In this document: one piece after another, positions 12,001 through 22,568 of the stretch
Position numbering within the stretch: the stretch's first letter is position 1
Layout of the letters: each line of letters begins with the position of its first letter
Origin: Chaenocephalus aceratus
Lineage: Eukaryota > Chordata > Actinopteri > Perciformes > Channichthyidae
Length of the DNA stretch: 64,000 nt
Direction of reading: 5' to 3'
Assembly (NCBI GenBank): GCA_023974075.1
Contig: JAMFTG010000153.1
Coordinates: forward strand, 62,001 to 126,000
Notes under the pieces: generated by a model
Seen by the model: the letters and a program-made list of their open reading frames with translations, nothing else
Databases searched by the model: none
Told to the model about the DNA's origin: nothing
Position numbers and translations under genes: made by a program

Positions 12001-13942
12001 CTGGGGATAAAAGTTTGAAAAAAACACAACTGTTTTACATATTCTCTTTTTGCCAGTTCATAGAGTCCTACTCAGTGGCGGTTCTACGGGGTGGTACGGG
12101 GTGGCAGCTGCCGCCTCAGAAAAAGGCCCTGCCACCCCAGCTGCCACCCCATTTGGCAGCTTTGTTTTGAAAGAAAAGTTGTGGCTCATCGGACATTTAT
12201 GAGAGAAAATCTCTAATGTCCGAGTGCAAGTGAATGCAGCACAAGACGCGAGCCTTGTAACCCCTCCCCCCCTGGCGCGAGCGTGGAAATATGATTGGCG
12301 GCGATTTCATTTGAACGGGGGACAGCTCAAAACGAGAAGCATTTCGGATCCAAGTAGACGGAAGGAATTAGGTATTTGCGGCCAGGGTATGGCTGGGGTA
12401 GGCTACAGCCATACCAAGAAATGTCTTAGCCCCACCATGAAAATGATCTTAAAGTAAGCAAATAAAGTCAGCCAACTCACGCGGAGTAAATTGCACAGAC
12501 AGCAGTTAGTAAGATTGGTTTCAGTAGCCACTTGTCTGGAAATACCGAAGACTAGAAACGGTTTTGAAAACTTTTGTCACGTAGTGATCGTCTTCTTAAT
12601 AGAACATCTTTGATAATGTCTTCTGGCCAATCAGAATCACGATAACGGCGTGGTGTTGTTGCAGGAAGTCCCGACGGAGAATACTTTTGCTGTAGTACAT
12701 CTCTATATACATCGATACAATATTACGTGTTGATAGAAATCAACACGTAATGAAATAAGACCCCACCGTTGATGATTGATAGGTGTGTGGGCTGTCTTTC
12801 ATTTTGACACACAGAACAATGGGGGCTAATATCCACCCTTATGCACAATGTAAAGTAATTCACACAGCCTCTTCCCTCTTCTCTCTGTGAGGAGCAGCAG
12901 GTTCAGCTTTCAGAACAAAGTCACAAAAACTAAAATGGCATTCATTTTTTTAAATATGTAGTAATAGATTTATTTATTTTTCTTCTCAAGAGAGTACCAG
13001 AATGTGCATTTTATGTTAGTATTTCAAAAAATCTCCTGGGGGAGAATCCCCTCAGTCCCCCGCAGGTTGGGTTTTCAGCATGTCAACTCTTTCACTTGGG
13101 TGAGCAAGCATCTTGAGGAACATTCATCATTAACTCCTCCAAAAAATATAGTTTTATTTAATAATAACACTGAATATGTGAATCATAACAGTGATTGACA
13201 GCTAATAGGAATAATATGATTGTTAATAGTATCATATTCATACAGACAAACATCGATGAGACAGTTCATTAATGTACTTATTGCAGCAGTCTGCATATAT
13301 TGTTACCCCTGCTGGTCTAAGAGTGAAACCAACTCATTCAGTTATTATTCAGTTAAAAATTCATTACATTATGTCTGCCACCTTATATATGTATATGTAA
13401 GGCTTTAATGATGTGCCACAATAATGTCATCTAATGTTATTGAGTTAAAATATAAATATTGTGGCTTTCCAAGTTACATTGTTGATATGACTGCGATTAA
13501 ATCAGCATATACTTCTGCCAGGGGATGCCACCCCTGAAATTCTCCTGCCACCCTCTTGCCACCCCATGAATATTTGTCTAGATCCGCCCCTGGTCCTACT
13601 ATGAACCCGCAAATGTAAACTACCCCCAACATTTTATGTTAGAAACTGCATACGTAGACCAATGACAACCAAACACATTTAGGTTTCTTGTCGGTACGAA
13701 TTACAATTCAAGTTCAAATGAAATCTGGAAAGTCAAAGCAACATTCGTTTTAAACTCTAAGAAACACAATGTGTAAGCTCTAATGCTGTTGGGGGATTTT
13801 GCTATTGTTGAACAGAGGAGTGAAACCTCCCGCTGAGCATCACTGAAGTTAATACTAGTTGTTAAAAAACAGTAAACGTATCAGCTTCAAAAGGCAGACA
13901 GCAGTTACTACAGAAACAGGTTCAAATCTCAAGGATACTTAC
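12001..13942 (-). other. predicted 5' UTR intron of the TRIM gene, copy A
   Basis: Read on the minus strand, CACTGAG|gtaagtatcc at 13943/13942 is a near-consensus donor. The segment ttttatccccag|AGAGACATG at 12001/12000 is a good acceptor six bases before the start codon. A short noncoding first exon would lie to the right of 13943. The hAT at 12073 lies inside this intron. Confidence 0.65.
12073..13592. mobile_element. hAT-type element in the TRIM 5' intron
   Basis: Ends CAGTGGCGGTTCTA (12073) and inverse of CAGGGGCGGATCTAG (to 13592) are flanked by an exact 8-bp duplication GTCCTACT at 12065-12072 and 13593-13600. The 1520-bp interior has no recognisable transposase; both ends carry gccacccc repeats. 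It sits in the predicted 5' UTR intron of the TRIM pseudogene. Confidence 0.9.
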
Positions 13943-14160
13943 CTCAGTGTGTACAAATGATATAAGATGAAATATGTAATTGTCATGCCTTTTTATAAGC
14001 AACACTTGTAACATAACACCAGATCCCTTGCTTTGGACGGTCCAGAACAAATCTACTATTTAGATTCTACTTTGTTTAATAGAGTCAATTATAAAGATGT
14101 TTTCAAATACAGGAAATATGAAAATAAGTATAAGCTAATGCTAGCTTTGGCTATGTGACT
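13601..14160. other. spacer between the TRIM 5' end and the DIRS region
   Basis: AT-rich single-copy-looking DNA. It contains the predicted TRIM first-exon donor at 13942/13943 and probably the TRIM promoter to its right, but I see no clear core promoter motif. Confidence 0.4.
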
Positions 14161-14221
14161 ACCTGATTTGCATTGCGCATGCTCGAGATTGTCCGCCATA
14201 TTGGACAGCTACACACAGCAA

Positions 14222-14494
14222 CGATAGTTACGGCTGTAACTACGGTACTATGAGTCCCGGATGACCGCCAGAGGCGGTGCTTTAAGCACTGGATATGTCC
14301 ATCGCGCGCATGCGCAGCTCGAGTACCAATAACAACAAAGTCACCTGTGACCCACGTGACACCGCTATATCAGCCGGTGTCGTCAGAGAATCTGTTCCCA
14401 GAATCTTCTCGCGAGCACACAATAATTCTGAGTGACAGGGAACTCTGGCGGTCATCCGGGACTCATAGTACCGTAGTTACAGCCGTAACTATCG
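14222..14494. repeat. perfect 52-bp inverted repeat at the DIRS left end
   Basis: The 52 bases at 14222-14273 (starting cgatagttacggctgtaac) are the exact reverse complement of 14443-14494, with a 169-bp spacer. The segment accgccagaggcggtgcttt then recurs directly at 14265 and 14515. Such self-complementary ends fit the complicated termini of DIRS elements. Confidence 0.9.
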
Positions 14495-14561
14495 TTCTAT
14501 TTCGTCCCTACTGACCGCCAGAGGCGGTGCTTTAAGCACTGGATGACTTATACCAACAATG

Positions 14562-15400
14562 TCATGAAGAATCCAAGCCCTTGCTCACCACTGGAAGCAG
14601 CGGAGCTCGGCAAAAGGACCACGCCCAAAGAATGGGGAGTGGCGACATTGACCTGATGACAACTGGAGAATATGCCAGAAGACGCCCCAGTTGGGGTAGA
14701 AAGTGCGTGAGTGCAAGCTGCACAGCCCGAAGCTCTAGCACGTTGACCTGGCGCGCACTCTCCTGGGCAGACCGCTGACCCTGAACGGTCCTGCCCTGCC
14801 ACACTGCACCCCACCCTGAGAGACATGCACCTATGGTGATGGTCTCCTGGCGGGATGGGATGGCGCCCATGGGCACGCCTACCAGGAGATAGGCCCTGCC
14901 CCTCCAGCGTGACAGAGAGTGGAGGCAATGCTGCGACATCCTGACTTCCCTGTGCCTGTGCCACTTGGCGTCCAAGTGAAGGCTGTTCAGCCACATCTGC
15001 ATGGGGCGCAACGACAGCGGGCCTAAGGGCCAAGCGGCCGAGGCAGCTGCCAGTCTGCCCAAGGAAGGAAGGAACTGAATATAAGGCACCCTCTTGCCCG
15101 GCCCACGTGGAAGTAGGCATCCCTCAAGTCCACGGTTGAGAACCACTCCACCTGTGCATATGCAGTGGTCAGCATATAGAATGGCAGCACCTTCAGGAAT
15201 CTGTTGATTCCTCTGAGGTCCAAGATCGGGCGAAATCCGCCGACTTTCTTGCTCACGAGAAAGTACGCCGAGTAGAACCCCCTGGGCTAAGCAGAGGGTC
15301 TTACTGGCTTGATTGCGTCCTTGGACAGAAGGACGGACAACTCTTGGCCCAGAGCTAGGGCTCCTGCCGGATCGCTGACGACTGTCAATTAGACCCAGCC
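14562..15400 (-). pseudogene. DIRS-like reverse transcriptase/RNase H remnant
   Basis: Minus-strand frames at 15023-15256 and 14562-15120 hold the RT start (KKVGGFRPILDLRGINRFLK, VDLRDAYFHV), then jump to the post-RT region (LGPLSLRPMQMWLNSLHLDA) and RNase H (CLSGWGAVWQ, VNVLELRAVQLAL). The segment with the RT catalytic aspartates is missing. The first RNase H Asp expected in the TDASLSGWG motif reads Gly. Both activities should be dead. Confidence 0.8.
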
Positions 15401-15656
15401 GAAGGCTAGGGGCCGGAGCTGCGGTCCGTACCCCTTGGTTGAGGTGAAAACTACCCAAGGGACGAAAGTACAGACCGCCCAGTAACTGAGCTGCTGCTGG
15501 GAAAGCAGCCGACGACCACCCCCGGGGTTTCAGGGCCCAGCCCCCCGGACCCTGGAGCCTCTTGGGGGGCTCCGGTAAGGCTCTGGGGCAACGAGGCCGC
15601 CTAGAAGGCGGGCGACCTGGGGCACAAAAGTCATTGGGAGGCGGTTGAGTGGGCCG

Positions 15657-16157
15657 CTAAGACCTCTGCAAACCACCCCTGTAATCCGGCGGCTGAGTGC
15701 GGCTGCTAGAGCGGCCCCTGGGCCTGCTGGGAGCGGGCACAGGTCTGCGAAGACCCGAGTGCTGCTGCCTGGTCTGCCTAGGTTGGGCGGCACGCTCCAG
15801 TGTCTCCAGGGCAGCTGACCTAAACAGCTCCCCTGGCTCGACTGGTACGCTACGGAGGACTCTCCTACATGCCTCAGTTAGTGGTGACTGGGCCAGCGAA
15901 ACCTGGCGACGAGTCTGTACCAGCGACAAGGCGTCCTCATACAGAGGTGCGCCAACCGAAGGAGGGGCGCCAACCGAAGCAGGGGCGCCAACCGAAGGAG
16001 GGGCGCCAACCGACTTCATCATGCCACTATCGGCAGCTAGCCGATCCACTTTAGAGGACAGCCTGTTTCTAGTCCTTCTATTGGGGGGAGCACACATAGC
16101 CATCGCTCCCTCATGTCGCCGGGAACGGCCGAATTGATCTGGAGGAGGATGTGACAA
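15657..16157 (-). pseudogene. gag-like open frame of the DIRS relic
   Basis: A 166-codon minus-strand frame rich in Arg, Pro and Ser lies upstream of the RT remnant, where DIRS elements carry gag. It contains four copies of an 18-bp unit encoding SVGAP(P/A) at about 15945-16015. Conserved gag motifs are not recognisable, so the label rests on position and composition. Confidence 0.5.
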
Positions 16158-17490
16158 GGAGAGGTGTCCTGTTGGCTGCTGCCAGACGTTCCACCTCAGT
16201 AATTCTAGCCACTCTGAGCGCCCGAGGCATGCAGCTACCTGCTTAACGGAGAAACAAGGCAGTTTGGCGTCTACCAGGAGCGGGGGCGAGAACTGCCTTC
16301 ACTGGTTGAGTTAGAGACGAATGCCAGATGCAGCGTAACTGGGAGCGGGTGCGGGAACACAGCCTTCACCGGCTACCTGCTTAACGGAAAAACGAGGCCG
16401 TTTGGCGTCTACCAGGAGTGAGGGCTACCTTACTCTCTGCATCTAAACGAAAAACGGGTTTAAAGTATGACACGCTGGGCTTTCCATAGTAAATTGAATG
16501 AGGGACACAGCCAAAGCTGGGACTCAAATGCTAATGATAGCTCGGGCACAACGCCACAAGCAGAACTTTCAAAAGAGCATAAGGGCACCACCAGAAAGTA
16601 TAAGCCAAACAAAAATAAGACGGCAATCAGGACAACTGGGCTGGGAGAGGGTGCGGGGACACAGCCATCACCAGCAACAAGCTGACACAAACCTGTCTGT
16701 CGAGGCTCTGCACAGCCGGCCACAGCTCCTGGAGGACGCGTTAACGACCCGTAGCTCCGACTGTCAGTCGCGAAGCTGCACACGGCCAGCTGCTTGCAGA
16801 GAAATCCCTCAGATCAAACGTTCAAACCTGAACGCTGTAGGCTACAAAATGTAGCCACGGTATCCTCGCGCAGCGAGAAGATGAAAGGAACAGATCCTCT
16901 GACGACACCGGCTGATATAGCCGGTGTCACGTGGGTCACAGGTGACTTTGTTGTTATTGGTACTCGAGCTGCGCATGCGCGCGATGGACATATCCAGTGC
17001 TAAAGCACCGCCTCTGGCGGTCAGTAGGGACGAAATAGAACCCAAATGGGACATTTGTTTCGCAAAGCATACAAAAAACCCCACAAAAAAACTCAACATT
17101 CATCTGAACGAGAGATATGAGTTAATGTTATTACAATGTGACTTCACTATTATTTAACTACTTTTATTGGGTTAAGTACAATCTCAGAATAAGTGAGGAA
17201 TGGATTTAACTTCTGTTAGACAGCTATCATACTGAAGAAATATTAACTGTGAATGTATGCAAAAATGTATGGCATTAATAATTCATATCTAATTACATTA
17301 ACTGTGAATGTCTTTCATTTTATTTCAAATAAAATATTGTTGTATAGATATTTGAGACGTTTATGACTCGCGCATGCGCAATGCAAATCGGGCAGACGTC
17401 TAGACGTCTAATGTCCTATTAGGGTTGCCGTATGCAGCTGTGCAATATGGCGGACCATCTCGCGCTTGTGCAATGCCAAACGGGCAGTCA

Positions 17491-18285
17491 CAGGCTGTAT
17501 GCTCTCTAACCTAACTTAACCAGAGTTTACATTGCAGTTGTTTTGTGGCTGTTGCTAAAGTAAATGTTGAGGTTTTTATCTTAACTGACACATTTTTATT
17601 GTGTAATATTCTTTATATGGTCAAATGGATGTAATACAGTCAGATTCAGATTTTAATCCAACTTTGACTAAATGTTTAGTAAGTGATGTGTCTGTAGTGA
17701 ACTCACCAGTGTTTGCAGAGTCCTGCTGTGTTGTTGAGAAGAAGCTGCTGGATTCAGTTGAGTGTTTCTTCAGAGAAACAGAGACTTGTCTCGGCAGCTG
17801 CTCTGCTGTCGCTCAGACAAACTTCAGCTTTGATTTCAGGCAAATGGAAACTCTTCTCTGACAGTGTGGTTCCACCTCCCAGTGGTAGTTTGCCAAGAGG
17901 GAGTTGAGGAAGAACTGTTAAGGCTTGTTATTTAACTTTGTGACGATGCATTTTACAGCTGATCCAAGAGGCTTTTCAAACAGTGAATTGAGCATAAGTA
18001 GGAGTATTTTCTCAATACATAAAGAACATCTCTTTACACATCCGGAGATTCATAGCTGTATGTCACAACGCTGTGTTATGGTCCCTGTTTAAGAGCAGCT
18101 GGTGAAACACTTCCTCCTCCCTGAACAGACGGCTTGAAAATGGGTCACGTGATTGTTGACTCGCATACATTTGATATGTAGTTAAATCAAATGTGTATTT
18201 ATGTTGCAATATATCAAAATGTATCCTAGGAACTTAAATATAATAATAATAACACTAATAATGATGTGTTCCTGTCCTCCTTCAG
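17491..18285 (+). other. region upstream of gramd4 exon 1
   Basis: No transposon is recognised here. A 78-codon frame at 17625-17861 (MDVIQSDSDFNPTLTKCLVS) is rich in Ser, Cys and Val but I do not recognise it; it could be a 5' exon or chance. The conserved exon 1 acceptor implies that the promoter lies further left. Confidence 0.4.
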
Positions 18286-18347
18286 TGTCTGCAGTGCTGC
18301 CGGCTGTCATGTTCAGGTAGAGAACGACCGGCTAAACGGCGGCCACC

Positions 18348-18530
18348 ATGCGGAAACATCTGGAAAGGATCCGTTTCCGGGGCCAGAGACGGGACGAGTT
18401 CCCGGATCTGGCCGATTCTCCCAACACCTCCGACACAGAGAGCAACGAGGAGGTCGTGAGCAGACCTCGAGTCTCCGCCAGAGATTCAGAGGAGCTGAGG
18501 GAGGCGGAGGGGGAGCAGAGTGACGCTCAG
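18348..18530 (+). CDS. gramd4: gramd4 coding exon 1
   Basis: The start codon sits in a strong Kozak context (gccaccATGc) and opens a 61-codon frame ending at the donor CAG|gtacac. The protein begins MRKHLERIRFRGQRRDEF and continues through a serine/acidic stretch (DLADSPNTSDTES, DSEELRE), matching the GRAMD4 N-terminus. A likely acceptor (ccttcag) at 18281-18285 puts about 62 nt of 5' UTR in the same exon, implying a noncoding exon further upstream. The exon ends in phase 0. Confidence 0.93.
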
Positions 18531-18591
18531 GTACACAAACACACAATATCAACCAGGAGTTTAGAAAGAAACATGTTTATCTGACCCTGAA

Positions 18592-19206
18592 CTTTAAAGA
18601 GGACGTCAGGTGTATATCAGTGTGTAGTGTCTCTACTTTAAAGAGTCCTCTCCTGCTGATGTTCAGGTGTATATCAGTATGTAGTGTCTCTACTTTAAAG
18701 AGTCCTCTCCTGCTGATGTTCAGGTGTATATCAGTATGTAGTGTCTCTACTTTAAAGAGTCCTCTCCTGCTGATGTTCAGGTGTATATCAGTATGTAGTG
18801 TCTCTACTTTAAAGAGTCCTCTCCTGCTGATGTTCAGGTGTATATCAGTATGTAGTGTCTCTACTTTAAAGAGTCCTCTCCTGCTGATGTTCAGGTGTAT
18901 ATCAGTATGTAGTGTCTCTACTTTAAAGAGTCCTCTCCTGCTGATGTTCAGGTGTATATCAGTGTGTAGTGTCTCTACTTTAAAGAGTCCTCTCCTGCTG
19001 ATGTTCAGGTGTATATCAGTATGTAGTGTCTCTACTTTAAAGAGTCCTCTCCTGCTGATGTTCAGGTGTATATCAGTGTGTAGTGTCTCTACTTTAAAGA
19101 GTCCTCTCCTGCTGATGTTCAGGTGTATATCAGTATGTAGTGTCTCTACTTTAAAGAGTCCTCTCCTGCTGATGTTCAGGTGTATATCAGTATGTAGTGT
19201 CTCTAC
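18592..19206 (+). repeat. 57-bp minisatellite, gramd4 intron 1 (about 11 copies)
   Basis: Units repeat every 57 bp (for example gttcaggtgtatatcagtat at 18661 and 18718). Because 57 is divisible by three and the unit lacks stops, long repetitive frames appear on both strands; I read these as non-coding. The units differ by only one or two bases, so the array is young or homogenised. Confidence 0.95.
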
Positions 19207-19291
19207 TGGGACATGTCTCCATGCTTTAATGTTCATGAAGCTCTTTATTTTGCTGCAGCACCTCTTTTCACCCTCTGTCTGAAACCAGACA

Positions 19292-19527
19292 GATTGGAAG
19301 TATATGGTAGCATACAATAAAAAGTAAAGGTGTCTTACAATGTTTCTTTTTGTTTCCTACTTATTCAGACACCAGGCTTCACTTACATAATCATGTCACG
19401 TATATACAAGTAGTTGAGTTGTATGATTATGTCCAGAGATACCACCTCTCAACTAACTCGTTGCTTTGTCATGTGTGTTTTGTTTTTATTTGACTGTGTG
19501 TTTGTCTCTCAGGCTAGTCATGCAACT
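19292..19527 (+). repeat. upstream copy of the exon 2 splice acceptor region
   Basis: This segment and 19650-19868 are diverged direct repeats (attggaag, catatggtagca, cttattcagac, caggcttcactta, gtgtgtttgtctctcag). The upstream copy keeps the acceptor AG at 19511-19512 and the first 12 exon bases (GCTAGTCATGCA), then diverges and meets an in-frame TAA. Confidence 0.88.
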
Positions 19528-19853
19528 TGTTTGTACTATGAGTAATTCTTTAGGGCCTCTTACAGTTATTGAAATGAAATCAGGAGGAAAATAAACTGAC
19601 TGCAAATGTGTAAAATCGATAAATGTAGTGCAATATTTAAAATACAGTGGATTGGAAGAATATGGTAGCATTAAACAAAAAGTGCAAGTCAAGGTGTCTT
19701 CAAATGTTTCTTTTTGTGACCTACTTATTCAGACGCCAGGCTTCACTTAGCTTATATACTGAAGTAGTTTAGTTTTATGATTAGATCCAGAGATGCCACC
19801 TGTAAACTCGTCTGTTATGTGTTTCTGTATTTAACTGTGTGTTTGTCTCTCAG

Positions 19854-19959
19854 GCTAGTCATGCATCGTTCTCTGCTGCTCTCCACGACGACTCCAGGAC
19901 GGATCTCAACGAGGTCAAAGGTCACCTGGAAATCGCCTTGTTAGAGAAACACTTCTTAG
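19854..19959 (+). CDS. gramd4: gramd4 coding exon 2
   Basis: Acceptor tctctcag|GCTAGT and donor TTAG|gtgagt bound 106 nt encoding ASHASFSAALHDDS and then LNEVKGHLEIALLEKHFL. The second part is a hallmark of the family. The acceptor and first 12 exon bases also occur 341 bp upstream as a decoy. The exon ends with one base of a split codon. Confidence 0.95.
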
Positions 19960-20113
19960 GTGAGTAATCTGACCTGAACTGCACTCCACTGTGTGGGGTT
20001 TCTTTGTTTACTTATGTAAACAAAGAAACAACATATAGCAATATATAATAATCTGTGTTTTTCTCTTTTAAACCGGATGTTATTTATATCTTTTTATATT
20101 TTTATCTTATTTT

Positions 20114-21660
20114 CAGTGGGGCAAAAAAGTATTTAGTCAGCCACCAATTGTGCAAGTTCTCCCACTTAAAAAGATGAGAGGCCTGTAATGTTCATCCTAG
20201 GTACACTTCAACTATGAGAGACAGAATGGGGCGAAAGAATCCAGGAAATCACATTGTAGGATTTTTAATGAATTAATTGGTAAAATAAGTATTTGGTCTC
20301 CTACAAACAAACAAGATGTCTGGCTCTCACAGACCTGTAACTTCTTCTCTAAGAGCCTCCTCTGTCCTCCACTCGTTAACTGTATTAATGGCACCTGTTT
20401 GAACTCGTCATCAGTATAAAAGACACCTGTCCACAACCTCAAACAGTCACACTCCAAACTCCACTATGGCCAAGACCAAAGAGCTGTCAAAGGACACCAG
20501 AAACACAATGGTAGACCTGCACCAGGCTGGGAAGACTGCATCTGCAATAGGGAAGCAGCTTGGTGCGAAGAAATCAACTGTGGGAGCAATTATTAGAAAA
20601 TGGAAGACATTCAAGACCACTGATAATCTCCCTCGATCTGGGGCTCCACGCAAGATCTCACCCCGTGGGGTCAAAGTGATCACAAGAACGGTGAGCAAAG
20701 ATCTAGAAACCACACGGGGGGACCGAGTCCATGACCTGCAGAGAGCTGGGACCAAAGTAACAAAGGCTACCATCAGGAACACACTACGCCGCCAGGGACT
20801 CAAACCCTGCAGTGCCAGACGTGTCCCCCTGCTGAAGCCAGTACATGTCCAGGCCCGTCTGAAGTCTGCTCGAGAGCATTTAGATGATCCAGAAGAGGAT
20901 TGGGAGAATGTCATATGGTCAGATGAAACCAAAATAGAACTTTTTGGTAAAAACTCAACTAGATGTGTTTGGAGGAGAAAGAACACCATACCTACTGTGA
21001 AACATGGGGGTGGAAAGGAAACATCATGCTTTGGGGCTGTTTTTCTGCAAAGGGACCAGGACGACTGATCCGTGTAAAGGAAAGAATGAATGGGGCCATG
21101 TATCGTGAGATTTTGAGTGAATGAAACGTGGCTGGGTCTTTCAGCATGACAATGATCCCAAACACACCGCCCGGGCAACGAAGGAGTGGCTTCGTAAGAA
21201 GTGGCTTCGTAAGAAGTGGCTTCGTAAGAAGCATTTCAAGGTCCTGGAGTGGCCTAGCCAGTCTCCAGATCTCAACCCCATAGTCCGTGTTGCCCAGCGA
21301 CAGCCCCAAAACATCACTGCTCTAGAGGAGATCTGCATGGAGGAATGGGCCAAAATACCAGCAACATTGTGTGAAAACCTTGTGAAGACTTACAGAAAAC
21401 GTTTGACCTCTGTCATTGCCAACAAAGGGTATATAACAAAGTATTGAGATGAACTTTTGTTATTGACCAAATACTTATTTTCCACCATCATTTGCAAATA
21501 AATTCTTTAAAAATCAGACGTGATTTTCTGGATTTTTTTTTTTCTCATTTTGTCTCTCATAGTTGAGGTATACCTAGGATGAAAATTAACTGCCTCTCAT
21601 CTTTTTAAGTGGGAGAACTTGCACAATTGGTGGCTGACTAAATACTTTTTTGCCCCACTG
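20114..21660 (+). mobile_element. Tc1/mariner element, gramd4 intron 2
   Basis: Long inverted ends begin CAGTGGGGCAAAAAAGTATT at 20114 and end with the inverse at 21660, then TATATA. A degraded Tc1 transposase lies between. The left flank is TTTT rather than TA, so the TA duplication is lost on that side. It lies in intron 2 in the gene's own orientation. Confidence 0.93.
20466..21447 (+). pseudogene. defective Tc1-family transposase
   Basis: Two open pieces, 20466-21068 and 21121-21447, represent one transposase. The N-terminal paired-type helix-turn-helix is clear ([32 protein letters not shown]). The DDE domain shows the first Asp in WSDETK and the second in HDNDPKHTA. Three lesions are visible: a 3-bp or similar insertion plus frameshift near 21015 (HGGGKETS where HGGGN is expected), a triplication of a 15-bp unit encoding KKWLR (about 21190-21230), and loss of the segment after DLNPI, which normally carries the third catalytic acidic residue. 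It cannot be catalytically active. Confidence 0.92.
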
Positions 21661-22145
21661 TATATATATTTCTTGAACTCAGTTTTATTTAGACATTTTC
21701 TATTATTTTCTTTTTTTTGTATTTCTTTTTATTGAATAACTATAGTGATAGTAGTATTATAATCACCATGATTTTTGTTTTTTATCTTGAATTTATTTGT
21801 TTCTCTCTTCTCTAATAATGTCGCTATCTGCAACATTTCAATAAAGACAATATAAACAAAAACACTTAAATACACAATGTTTTAGCCAGGTTAAAGCTGA
21901 TTATTGGGCCTTGAGTCAAGGTTATTTTATTGGTTTAATTTAGCATAAAATAAGTTAAAGTAAAGTGTCCCTTTTTAAATCTGTGGCTGGGAGAGTTGTG
22001 TGTTAATTGGCTGTCGAGTCATTCTGGCCTTCAGCATCACTTCAGTGTTAAATGCTCTACAGCACAGATGCATGCTGGGTAATCTGTCAATATCTGTTCG
22101 TCAGCTTTACGTAACACACACTGCTAATAAGCCTGCTTAACCTCG

Positions 22146-22222
<77 letters not shown>
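22146..22222 (+). repeat. (CA)n microsatellite, intron 2
   Basis: About 38 uninterrupted CA units, roughly 215 bp before exon 3. Confidence 0.97.
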
Positions 22223-22224
<2 letters not shown>

Positions 22225-22436
22225 TAAAGAGTTACAAGTATATTTTGATAATACTTTTACTTGAGTAACATTTTAAATGCAGGACTTTCACTGTAACAGA
22301 GTATTACTACGCTCTGGTACTTCTTCTGTACTTTCACTCAAGTACAAGATCGGAGTACTTCCACCACTTCTGTTTGATATTTGATTTAGTTTTGGGTAAC
22401 ATGAACGTGTCGTGTCTCATCCTCGTCTGTTTTCAG

Positions 22437-22557
22437 AGGAGGAGCTGAAGAAACTGAGAGAGGAGTCCAACGTGGATTCACTGCGGCACGAGCTGGAGAG
22501 AGAGCGCAGCCGCTGCAGCGAGCTGGAGCAGAAGATCAACGACGTGCTGAAACCCAG
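22437..22557 (+). CDS. gramd4: gramd4 coding exon 3 (coiled coil)
   Basis: Acceptor ttttcag|AGGAGG and donor CCCAG|gtggtt bound 121 nt. The product EEELKKLREESNVDSLRHEL followed by ERERSRCSELEQKINDVLK is a charged heptad-rich coiled coil, as in GRAMD4. The donor is unusual: a piggyBac-like element begins 11 bases after the exon end. The frame stays open into the intron for another 2.1 kb. Confidence 0.95.
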
Positions 22558-22568
22558 GTGGTTATTAA

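Larger units (their letters stand above)
14223..17040 (-). mobile_element. DIRS-like (tyrosine-recombinase-type) retrotransposon relic
   Basis: Inverted terminal repeats of about 130 bp pair 14267-14399 with 16888-17022 (accgccagaggcggtgctt and its inverse). The minus strand encodes a DIRS-type reverse transcriptase/RNase H remnant and a gag-like Pro/Ser-rich frame. At about 2.8 kb it is well below the usual size. No tyrosine recombinase frame is visible and the reverse transcriptase centre is deleted. Inverted termini rather than LTRs, and RT of the RPILDLRGINRFLK type, favour DIRS over Gypsy. Confidence 0.8.
14163..17490. repeat. older inverted repeat enclosing the DIRS relic
   Basis: Left of the DIRS element, 14165-14220 reads gatttgcattgcgcatg through gtccgccatattgg. 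A diverged inverse lies at 17430-17490 (gcaatatggcggaccatctc), with a further partial at 17365-17395 (gcgcatgcgcaatgcaaatc). The DIRS element thus appears nested in an older TIR element or hairpin. Confidence 0.6.

Noticed and set aside
15697..16137. Forward 146-codon frame with GAPTEGGAPTEA repeats
   Set aside because: Opposite strand of the DIRS gag-like frame; repeats come from an 18-bp unit open on both strands.
18577..19317. Repetitive frames of 220 and 246 codons on opposite strands
   Set aside because: Produced by a 57-bp stop-free repeat unit; both strands are open for the same reason and there is no conserved protein.
20447..21178. Minus-strand 243-codon frame within the Tc1
   Set aside because: Antisense shadow of the transposase; no recognisable motifs.
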